DNA from: Pirellulales bacterium
Lineage (GTDB): Bacteria; Planctomycetota; Planctomycetia; Pirellulales; Thermoguttaceae
NCBI GenBank assembly: GCA_030605745.1
Contig: JAUWHT010000154.1
Span: forward strand, 1 to 13,005
Direction of reading: 5' to 3'
DNA length: 13,005 nucleotides
Shown piece by piece: positions 1-6,573 of this stretch. The notes beneath the pieces were generated by a model. That model was not told where the DNA came from, ran no database searches, and was given only the letters and a program-made list of their open reading frames with translations. The position numbers and the translations under genes are program-made. Within the stretch, counting starts at the first letter, position 1. Each line of letters starts with the position of its first letter.

Positions 1-2
1 AG

Positions 3-731
3 GCAGATCCCTTCGACACGGGCTGGACCCAGACCGGCAGCGTACCAGTGGTCGTTCACCAGGGTCTGACTCCCACCGGCCTGGACGCAGTGGGCACGCA
101 GGCTGCCTGGATCCCGGAGGGAACTTATCCATCGGGGGGGAAGATGCACCAGAACGTAACCGGAGCGTCATTGTGGCAACTCGACTTCCTGGTTGCCGCC
201 GAAGACCCGGGCACGGCCGCCACCTACTCAATGGGTGTGCACCTAGGCAACAGTTCGCCTAGTGCCACCATCATCCTTCGGCTCAAGGGCGACGGAACTA
301 TGGAGGTCTACGACCAGGGGGGGTCGCCGAATTGGGTGAATATCGGCGGGAGCTTTACCTTCTCAGTAGATGGCAATAGCGACGGCGATTTCGAGGACGG
401 GGTCGGGGTCGACACGCTGAACGTACACTCGCTGCGAATCGTGGGCGACTATACCCGCACTACGCCAAGCTACGATGTGTACTTGTCGGCTGCCAACTCG
501 CCCACACCGATCCTTTTTGCCGCCAATGTGCCGCATTTCGATGGCACCGATCCCGTCTCCACCACAAAAATGATTAGGGTGGAGTTCAAGGGCCTTGGAT
601 CCAGGGGCAACTGGGTGGCCGATCAGGTCAGCCTGGTGCCGGAGCCTTCGACACTGGTTCTGCTGGGTTTGGGCAGCCTAACCGCCCTGGCCCTCTATTG
701 TGCTCAGCGGCGGCGGCAACGCCGTTGCTAA
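3..731 (+). CDS. PEP-CTERM sorting-domain protein, 3' part (5' end outside window)
   Basis: The open frame is continuous from base 3 with no stop and no convincing start, so the gene begins upstream; the GTG at 48 is internal. The visible 242 residues form a secreted, beta-rich domain of LamG/jelly-roll type by look only (an ADPFDTGWTQTG-like opening, and alternating hydrophobic strands such as ATIILRLKGDG and YDVYLSAAN). The last 30 residues are a textbook PEP-CTERM signal: VPEPST, then a hydrophobic helix (LVLLGLGSLTALAL), then an Arg-rich tail (QRRRQRRC). In this family the tail anchors the exported protein until an exosortase processes it. That fits a planctomycete cell-surface or extracellular-matrix protein. 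The ligand or role cannot be told. No terminator is seen after the TAA; an inverted repeat starts on the next base. Family assignment is firm, function unknown. Confidence 0.85.
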   Translation, partial: ADPFDTGWTQTGSVPVVVHQGLTPTGLDAVGTQAAWIPEGTYPSGGKMHQNVTGASLWQLDFLVAAEDPGTAATYSMGVHLGNSSPSATIILRLKGDGTMEVYDQGGSPNWVNIGGSFTFSVDGNSDGDFEDGVGVDTLNVHSLRIVGDYTRTTPSYDVYLSAANSPTPILFAANVPHFDGTDPVSTTKMIRVEFKGLGSRGNWVADQVSLVPEPSTLVLLGLGSLTALALYCAQRRRQRRC

Positions 732-822
732 ATGACCGTGCGCGATTCTGATTCTGGAGCGCGGGCTTCCAGCCCGCATTGGGCGGCCGAGACGGTCGCG
801 CTCCAGAATTGCGCACGGTCAT
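732..822. repeat. Imperfect inverted repeat with internal hairpin (REP/MITE-like)
   Basis: The left arm 732-763 and right arm 797-822 are complementary over 26 positions (ATGACCGTGCGC...GGAGCGCG). There is one mismatch, and the left arm carries an extra tandem copy of GATTCT. Inside lies a second perfect hairpin: GCGGGCT (761-767), loop TCC, AGCCCGC (771-777). The minus strand would read ...GWKPALQ..., a peptide I recall as a recurrent spurious translation of interspersed repeats in planctomycete and verrucomicrobial genomes. It begins immediately after the PEP-CTERM stop codon, so it could also act as an mRNA 3' structure. No T-tract follows, so it is not an obvious intrinsic terminator. Confidence 0.7.
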
Positions 823-842
823 ACAGTAGAACTACAAACCCT

Positions 843-1017
843 CAAATAGGCTCGATTTTCCACCTACTTTCCAGACGCTCACTCATCTCCGGCCGTACTG
901 GCCCAGCAGATTGGCGTCAGTCCCATCCCCGTCCGCGAGGCCATCAGTCAACTGCACAGCGAGGGCCTGGTCGTGCAAATCCCGCAGCGTGGCGCGTTCG
1001 TCAGGCAGCCGTCCCGG
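843..1017 (+). pseudogene. GntR-family regulator, winged-helix fragment (remnant)
   Basis: Positions 898-1011 translate to 38 residues with the GntR winged-helix signature: LAQQIGVSPIPVREAISQL, followed by an EGLV turn and the wing QRGAFV. The upstream piece of the domain is in a different frame: RRSLISGR at 873-896 matches the usual first helix (LR..I.SGRL.PG). About 10-15 codons that normally link it to the recognition helix (PG..L.E..) are missing. After residue QP at 1011 the match stops, and the effector-binding domain (normally over 100 residues) is absent. There is no start codon or usable ribosome-binding site. I conclude it is a decayed fragment with an internal deletion and a 3' truncation. 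The family call rests on motif memory only. Confidence 0.6.
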
Positions 1018-1019
1018 TC

Positions 1020-1061
1020 TTGCCGGCACAACAGGTTCGCGTTCTTGGCCGCGACAAGCTC
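1020..1061 (-). pseudogene. Scrap of a PQQ-propeller paralogue
   Basis: The minus strand reads ELVAAKNANLLCRQ. This matches PIVAAKNVNLLCRQ near the C-terminus (about residues 909-922) of the large intact PQQ protein encoded at 2749-5682. The nucleotide identity is visible by eye against about 2923-2966. It lies 23 bases beyond the stop of the decayed PQQ gene (1085) and abuts the GntR fragment on the other strand. It is therefore a relic of a further copy, or of a deleted C-terminal end, and not a gene. Confidence 0.5.
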
Positions 1062-1084
1062 GGGAAAAGCCGTGGGCAGTTCGC

Positions 1085-2710
1085 CTACTTGCGAGCCGCA
1101 TCGGCGAAACAGATCACCTTCCTGTCACGGGTAGCCAGGTAGAGTCGCCCGCCGGCAGCGGACAGGCCGTCGAACGCCGGCAGCGACGACAGCGGATGCG
1201 ACTTCAGCAGCGAGCCGTCGGTGGCCGAGAAGACCTGGAGCAGGGCGCCTTGCCGTCCCTCGAAGGCGGAGAGCGGGTCCTTGGAGTCCAACACGTCGGG
1301 CGTCCCGGCCACGAACAAGCGGTCGCCCGCCAACACCATGGCCCGGATGCGAAGCGGGATCATCTTCTGCCACTTCGCCGGCCGGGTGCGCACGTATCCG
1401 GTGCCCTTATCGACGCCACGCCCGCCTCGGTGGTGCTTATCGGTGAGCGTCTCCTTCGGCAGCCAGTCGATGGCCTTAACCATCTTCGCCTTGTCCTGGA
1501 GCATAGGCTGATTATCATTATCGTCGGCGAACAACAGATAGCCGCGTTCGGCCGGGATAAAGAGGGGACTCCAGCACGAGCACACTACCTTGAACCGGCC
1601 AAACCGACTCCAGTTGCCCGTAGGACACGACGCGCCGCTGGTCCGGCGCGGCGCGGAAACGCCACACCAATGCCCCGTCAGTCGCACGCAGGCAATACAC
1701 CGAGCCGTTTCGACAGCCGAACAGCACCAAGCCGTCATGCACAGTCGGCGCGGAGTCGATCCGCCCGCCGGCCGTGAAGCTCCAGACGTCCTGTCCGTTG
1801 GTCGCGTTGAGGCAGCGAATGCGGTGGGCGTCTTTCTCCGCCACCCAGAGCCGATCGCCGACGATCACCGGTTGCGACGGTTGGCAGGCCAGTTCGACCT
1901 CCCATTGTCTGCTCAGTTCGGTGGGCACGGCCGTCTTGGTCGAACCGCTTCGCTGCCCGTTGTGCCGATACATGGGCCAGTCGTTGGGATTTCGGATTTG
2001 GGATTTGGGATTTGGCCGAAGGCTGGGCCGCGCTGGAGGTTGGCCTCGGTGGCCACCTTCAGTTCGTCGGCCGCTTCCGCCGACATCGCGAGGAAGCCGA
2101 AGACCTTCACGCCTGGGTAGCAGAAGCACTGGCTGGGCGGCACGTAGAACAGGCCGTTGGCCGGCGTGGCCCCCGTGAAGCATGGAGCACGGAGCCAGTC
2201 GTGACGCATGTGATTGTCGCCCTGAAGGTCGACGAACTCGGCCCCGCGTTTGGGCCAAATCAGGAAACGCTCCGTGGCCTTGCTGCGATGGCAGCGGTAA
2301 TGGTGGCCGGGAGAGATTAGCTTGCCCAACGATAGCGTCTTCCTGACCTCGCCGAGATCGCTCGCAACCAACAGGTTCACCAGGTCGCGGACGTACGGCA
2401 AGTGCCGGCCGTCGAAATGGTCGGCCGAAACCGGTCCGTACAAGCCCTTGCAGTGAAGCAGCTCCCGCGTCTTGGCGACGCAGGCGACGTCCGTATCCAG
2501 GCCATGGACCAGATAGCGGCCGCCCGCCCGCAGAGCCGCCGTCAGCTTGCCGTCGCCACAACCGAGATGCACTACCAGCCCGCCTTGGACACCCGTAACC
2601 TCGTAGATCACCTCCGCGGGAATTGAGTCGGCCGATGCGGCCCCGGCGAACATCGCGATCACCAGCCACAAAACAACCCCACCACCTAATCTGCCTGTGT
2701 ACTTCGTCAT
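1085..2710 (-). pseudogene. Decayed secreted methyltransferase-like/PQQ beta-propeller protein
   Basis: The start is ATG at 2710 with a strong GGAGGGAG ribosome-binding site. The product opens with a Sec signal peptide (LWLVIAMFAGAASA) and a class I SAM-methyltransferase core (VVHLGCGDGKLTAAL). From about residue 120 the text jumps (GEVRKT|LSLGKLISPG) into the middle of the PQQ part (HHYRCHRSKATERF, PANGLFYVPP, CYPGVK), so several hundred propeller residues are missing compared with the 977-aa neighbour. The frame is then lost at about 1985-2015, in a 7-bp tandem repeat. The propeller resumes as DWPMYRHNGQRSG in another frame, and the frame shifts again at about 1560-1590 before LFADDNDNQPML and the end ICFADAARK. 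The gene lies 38 bp downstream of the intact paralogue on the same strand. Each frame alone would look like a separate ORF. Sequencing error could explain a frameshift but not the deletion. Confidence 0.75.
1987..2014. repeat. (GGATTTS)x4 heptamer tract inside coding sequence
   Basis: Four consecutive 7-bp units (GGATTTC, then GGATTTG three times on +) lie exactly where the PQQ pseudogene changes frame. Twenty-eight bases is not a multiple of three, so gain or loss of one unit shifts the frame. On the minus strand the tract encodes NPKSQI/NPKSEI-type text. Confidence 0.8.
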
Positions 2711-2748
2711 CTGGTCACTCCCTCCAATACGGCCTTCAGCGTTTTCTC

Positions 2749-5682
2749 TCACCGCGTGACGCTGCCGAAGCAGAGGACTTGACCGCTGCGAAGTGTCACG
2801 ATGATTCGGCCTTGGGCGTCGACGGCCACGGCCCAGCGGACCGGTTCGGCCGGCAGCGGCTGCTGCCACAGGTCCTTTTTGCTCGATGGGTCCTGAGCCA
2901 CCAGCTTCCAGTCACCCTGGCTTTGCCGGCACAGCAAGTTTACGTTCTTCGCCGCGACAATCGGAGCATCCCAGGCGACTTCCTTGCTGTAGACGGGATA
3001 GGTGGAGTAGAACGGCTGGCCGACGGCTTGCACGCGGCGTTGGGGATTTCCTCGCCTGTCTTTGCCTACCGAAAGGCGCAGCTCGCGGCCGCGGCGTACT
3101 CGTTGTCCCAGGTTGAGGCACTTTCCGCTGGTGATATCGAACACCGCCGGAGAGGCAGCACTGCCGCCGGCCAGATAGAGCTTGCGCTGGTCCAAAAGCA
3201 GGTCGCCTTGAACACCTGCTGTCGGCCCAACACCACCGGCGCTGTTGTTCTGCCACTTGAGCCGGCCGGTTGCCGCATCCAGGGCATAGACGTGCGTACC
3301 GTCGTAGTTATTCAGCCCTGCCGCACAGTAGGCCACGCCGTCGTCGACAAGCACGCCGGAGGCCACCGGCCAGGTGGAGAGCAGGCGGTTGTAGACATTG
3401 ATCTTCCTTTCGATCGGCGCCGCGCGGAACCGCCATAACAGCCGACCGGTGGCCGCCTCGAAGGCGTAGGCGTAACCGTCGCCGGAACCGACCAGCACCC
3501 GACCGTCGGCCACGGTGGGTGGATACCGGACCGCTCCGCCCATGTAAGCCGTCCAGCGCGCCTTACCGCTGGCCACGTCCAGAGCACGCACGATCCCGTT
3601 GGAGCCGCTGAGGAAGACCACACCACCGGCGGCCACCGGAGAAGTAGCCTCGAAGGTGGTCTTTGGCGTGAACGTCCAAAGCAGTTTGACCTGATCCGGG
3701 ATCGCGGCCCGCGTTGTGGCGGTGCGGGTATTGTCGGCCCGATAGGTCGGCCAGTCGGCTGGTGACTGTTGAAATTGGGTGATCTTCGTCGCGCCTGAGG
3801 CCGATTCCAGTCGCTGGACCTCGACGGCCGCCTGGTCGAACTTGAAGTTGCCCGCCGGAGCGCAGCAAATCGTACCGAACATCTGCAAGTTGCAGTCACA
3901 TACCCAGGGTGTCCAGTACAGGTGTCCATCGGAGACCAGTGTGCCGATAAAACACGATGGACGCATCGGAGATATCCACTGCGTCTTGCCCGTGACCGGG
4001 TCGAGCCGAATGGTGCCGTCGCCAAAGAATCGAAAGAAAATGCTATCTGTGCTGCCTGTTACACGTGCACAGCATGCCCGGGCGATGTCGTAGCTTGCCA
4101 GGACCTTTCCGCTGAGTGGGTCGAGCTTGTGTGTATCGCCACTGAGTTGATGCGCACCGATGATGTACAGCCCATCGTCGCGGATCAGCACGTGAGGGTT
4201 CCTCTTGGCGTGATAGGTCCACAGGTGGCGGCCGTCGGCGGTCGAGACCGCAGTCACGTCGAAGACCTGCGGGCCGGCGAAATACAGTGCCTTGTCTGAA
4301 CATCTCGCGTAGGCAGTGGTCCGCCAGCCGGTTGACCAGGACTCGTACGGACAGTATGGGCCTATCGCCTTGAACAGTTTAGGGTTTTTCTCCGCTGTCC
4401 TACGCCAGATTTCATTGCCGGTCTTCGCGTTAAGGCATACGATGTATTTGCTGAAGTGGCTGAAGTACATACGGCCGTTCTTCATGCAAAGCGACCGGCT
4501 ATCGATCGGATACTCCTGCTCCTTGTAGCTCCAGAGGACATTCTTGGTCTTCGGGTCGATCGCCAGCAGTGTCTTCGAGAAGCCCCATACATGGTCCTTC
4601 GGATCAAAGGACTCTGTGCGCCACGTGCCCATATCGCGCCACGTGCTTACATCCCGATTTGGTGGGTCCTTGGCGTTGTAGCCGTCGGATATTGCGCCCC
4701 ACGGCCAGCCGTGAGCGGTCCTTCGCCAGCGTTTGACTGCGTCGGGAGACTCTTGTTCTCCCACAAGCGCGTAGAGAACGCCGTCTTCCAGTGCCATCCA
4801 CTTCCAAAACGTCCCGCCGGTCAGGTCCGCCGGTATGGTGATCTCGTCGGTGAGCTTGCCGGTGGCCGGGTCGAGCAGTTTGCACGATTTGTCATCAGCC
4901 AGATATAGGGCCGTCGGCGTTGCGATCATCGTGCTGCGATCGACCATGATTCCCGAGGTCAGCTTTCGCTTCCAGAGCATCGTGCCGTTGAAGCCGTTTA
5001 CAGCCACCAGCGTGTCGACCCAGGGTTCCTCGCGCTGGTGCCAGGCGACATGGCCGAATGCCATAAACACCCGGCCGGCCGAGGCCACCACATTCTGCGG
5101 TGCCGATGCGTAGCGCGGCTCGACAATGAACTGAGTGAGGTACGGCGCCAGTGCCCGCTTGTCGGTGGACTGTGGGTTGTTGTCCGGCGTGTGATAGTGG
5201 TGAGTCCAGTCGTCGGTTCCCTCGGGAGAGGGTTTGGTCAACACCTCTTGCCCCAGCAGTGCCTTTCCGCCAGGCCGGAGTACCCGGAGTACTTCGGTCC
5301 TGGGGATATCCGCCCGATTGCCGGCCACCACCAGCGCATCGGCCAGGTTGTCGGCCAGGTGGATTCTTGTAGGGTCGCCCTTGCCCACGTAGATCCGCGT
5401 CCCGTACAGGCCCGCTGCGTCTGCTGCCCGGCACGTAGCCTGCAAGTCATCCGCCTTTCGGACTTGAACGTAGATGGTCAACTGGCTGCCTTTGGCCAAT
5501 CCGAGGGCCAGTTCACACCGGTGATCGTCCAGCACCACGCAAATCCCTTTCTTCATGCCGAGCTTGCTGAGAACGTCCAGGCTCTTGCTCTGTTCGCCCG
5601 CAAAGACGCTTGAGGCTCCCACAATAAGAACCACAAGAACCAGGAACAACGACGTGCAGTTCGCTACTTTCGTCCGTCTCAT
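2749..5682 (-). CDS. Large secreted PQQ-type beta-propeller protein with degenerate methyltransferase-like N-domain
   Basis: The start is ATG at 5682, seven bases after GGAG; a GTG at 5688 touches the ribosome-binding site and is less likely. The product is about 977 aa. Residue numbers here count from the GTG, so subtract 2 for the ATG. A Sec signal peptide (residues 12-30, LVLVVLIVGASSVFA) marks export. Residues 45-145 resemble a Rossmann methyltransferase (VLRVLRPGGKALLG), but the glycine motif is gone (VVLDDHRCELALG). Residues 180-610 and 645-979 are PQQ/BamB-like propeller blades (LVAVNGFNGTMLWKR, ALDVASGKARW, YALDAATGRLKW), separated by an ADWPTYRADN linker typical of these proteins. 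Cys residues at about 539-540, 579, 597, 599 and 608-609 cluster at the end of the first propeller. The protein may be a periplasmic scaffold or an oxidoreductase. No substrate can be named, and PQQ binding itself is not shown. It is probably transcribed with the decayed paralogue downstream. Confidence 0.8.
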   Translation of the reverse strand: MRRTKVANCTSLFLVLVVLIVGASSVFAGEQSKSLDVLSKLGMKKGICVVLDDHRCELALGLAKGSQLTIYVQVRKADDLQATCRAADAAGLYGTRIYVGKGDPTRIHLADNLADALVVAGNRADIPRTEVLRVLRPGGKALLGQEVLTKPSPEGTDDWTHHYHTPDNNPQSTDKRALAPYLTQFIVEPRYASAPQNVVASAGRVFMAFGHVAWHQREEPWVDTLVAVNGFNGTMLWKRKLTSGIMVDRSTMIATPTALYLADDKSCKLLDPATGKLTDEITIPADLTGGTFWKWMALEDGVLYALVGEQESPDAVKRWRRTAHGWPWGAISDGYNAKDPPNRDVSTWRDMGTWRTESFDPKDHVWGFSKTLLAIDPKTKNVLWSYKEQEYPIDSRSLCMKNGRMYFSHFSKYIVCLNAKTGNEIWRRTAEKNPKLFKAIGPYCPYESWSTGWRTTAYARCSDKALYFAGPQVFDVTAVSTADGRHLWTYHAKRNPHVLIRDDGLYIIGAHQLSGDTHKLDPLSGKVLASYDIARACCARVTGSTDSIFFRFFGDGTIRLDPVTGKTQWISPMRPSCFIGTLVSDGHLYWTPWVCDCNLQMFGTICCAPAGNFKFDQAAVEVQRLESASGATKITQFQQSPADWPTYRADNTRTATTRAAIPDQVKLLWTFTPKTTFEATSPVAAGGVVFLSGSNGIVRALDVASGKARWTAYMGGAVRYPPTVADGRVLVGSGDGYAYAFEAATGRLLWRFRAAPIERKINVYNRLLSTWPVASGVLVDDGVAYCAAGLNNYDGTHVYALDAATGRLKWQNNSAGGVGPTAGVQGDLLLDQRKLYLAGGSAASPAVFDITSGKCLNLGQRVRRGRELRLSVGKDRRGNPQRRVQAVGQPFYSTYPVYSKEVAWDAPIVAAKNVNLLCRQSQGDWKLVAQDPSSKKDLWQQPLPAEPVRWAVAVDAQGRIIVTLRSGQVLCFGSVTR

Positions 5683-5736
5683 TTTCACTCTCCTTCGGCT
5701 AACAGTTCACGACGGCGTCAACATACAACTTCCACA

Positions 5737-5765
5737 ATTTTACTCATGCGATTCGGCCGTGTCAA
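5737..5765 (-). promoter_or_regulatory. Sigma70-type promoter for the PQQ operon
   Basis: On the minus strand, TTGACA (5765-5760), a 17-bp spacer and TAAAAT (5742-5737) form a near-consensus promoter. It predicts a start near 5730 and a leader of about 45 nt before the ATG at 5682. Confidence 0.65.
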
Positions 5766-5903
5766 CAGTCAACATTCCGTCCTGAAGCTCACTTGGTGGA
5801 GACGTCGCAAGTCATTATTGTCAAACACGTTACGACGAATCCGGCGGCGGACGTGATCGCGGCAGAAACACTTGTCGCCGTTGCGCTTGAGGGCTCCCTG
5901 GTG

Positions 5904-5931
5904 TTGTGTTTCTTTGGTTTTGTGGTACAGT
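5904..5931 (+). promoter_or_regulatory. Weak candidate promoter for the Uma2 gene
   Basis: TTGTGT (5904-5909), a 16-bp spacer and TACAGT (5926-5931) lie 20 bp before the ATG at 5951. The match is modest. The ribosome-binding site GAGGTGGAG (5940-5948) is clear. Confidence 0.3.
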
Positions 5932-5950
5932 ATTACAGTGAGGTGGAGTC

Positions 5951-6502
5951 ATGAGCACAGCGACGCTTGTCACAGCCGAGCAGCTCTTACGGATGTCGGA
6001 CGACGGCTATCGGTACGAGTTGATCGCGGGGGAACTACGAAAAATGACGCCTGCCGGTTGGAGACACGGGACAGTTGGGGGCCGACTTGAGACTTGGTTA
6101 GGCCATCACGTTGAGCAGCAGAAACTCGGACGCATCTTTCTCGCGGAGACCGGGTTCCTGATCGCCCGCAATCCCGATACGGTGCGTGCGCCGGACATCG
6201 CTTTCATCCACAAGGACCACCTGCCGGCTGAGGACCCCGAGGAAGCGTACTGGCCTGGCGCGCCGAACCTGGCCGTCGAGGTAGTTTTTCCCGGCGAGAC
6301 GTTGGGCGAGATCGACGACAAGGTCAAAGCATGGCTGGACGCCGGGGCTGCCATGGTCTGGGTCGTCAATCCTAAGTGGCGAAACGTGACTGTCTACCGC
6401 TCGGCCACCGACATCGAAACGCTGACCGAGAACGACCAACTCGACGGGCAAGAGACCGTGCCCGGTTTTCGCTGCCGGGTGGGAGACATTTTTGTGTCGT
6501 AG
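5951..6502 (+). CDS. Uma2 family (DUF820) PD-(D/E)XK nuclease-like protein
   Basis: The product is 183 aa, the usual length. The Uma2 pattern is complete: GYRYELIAGEL (Glu23), MTPAGWRHG, an AETGFLI strand, VRAPDIAF (Asp82), PNLAVEVV (Glu110) and IDDKVKAWLDAGAAMVWVV (Lys124). The Asp/Glu/Lys set corresponds to the PD-(D/E)XK endonuclease active site, so all key residues are present. The biological role of this family, which is often massively multiplied in planctomycetes and cyanobacteria, is not established. The ATG at 5951 has a good Shine-Dalgarno and is the first Met of the conserved region. The gene stands alone and converges on the GH10-like gene. Its 3' side carries two GC hairpins. Confidence 0.9.
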   Translation: MSTATLVTAEQLLRMSDDGYRYELIAGELRKMTPAGWRHGTVGGRLETWLGHHVEQQKLGRIFLAETGFLIARNPDTVRAPDIAFIHKDHLPAEDPEEAYWPGAPNLAVEVVFPGETLGEIDDKVKAWLDAGAAMVWVVNPKWRNVTVYRSATDIETLTENDQLDGQETVPGFRCRVGDIFVS

Positions 6503-6507
6503 AATAG

Positions 6508-6555
6508 CGACCGGCGGTCGCGGCGTAATGTCTTGGCGCGACCGGCGGTCGCGGC
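6508..6555. repeat. Tandem pair of 18-bp hairpin repeats between convergent genes
   Basis: GCGACCGGCGGTCGCGGC occurs twice without mismatch, at 6508-6525 and 6538-6555. Each copy folds as GCGACC-GGC-GGTCGC. The pair lies between the stops of two convergent genes, where a bidirectional mRNA 3' structure would be expected. There is no U-tract. Confidence 0.7.
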
Positions 6556-6573
6556 TTTATGAGGTTGCTGCGG

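Noticed and set aside
911..1777. 288-codon open frame on +, opposite the PQQ pseudogene
   Set aside because: It has low-complexity Arg/Ala-rich text with no family, and it runs antisense to recognisable PQQ propeller sequence. It is a GC-driven shadow frame.
1085..2710. Three separate overlapping genes on the minus strand
   Set aside because: The three frames carry consecutive, non-overlapping pieces of one PQQ protein in the right order, so it is one broken gene.
5767..5870. Arg-rich minus-strand frame (NGDKCFCRDHVRRRIRRN)
   Set aside because: It is short, has no start or ribosome-binding site, and overlaps the upstream side of the PQQ promoter. No family is recognised.
5951..6502. Uma2 gene as transposon or anti-phage nuclease
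   Set aside because: It has no terminal repeats, partner genes or defence context. It is a solitary member of a hugely multiplied family.
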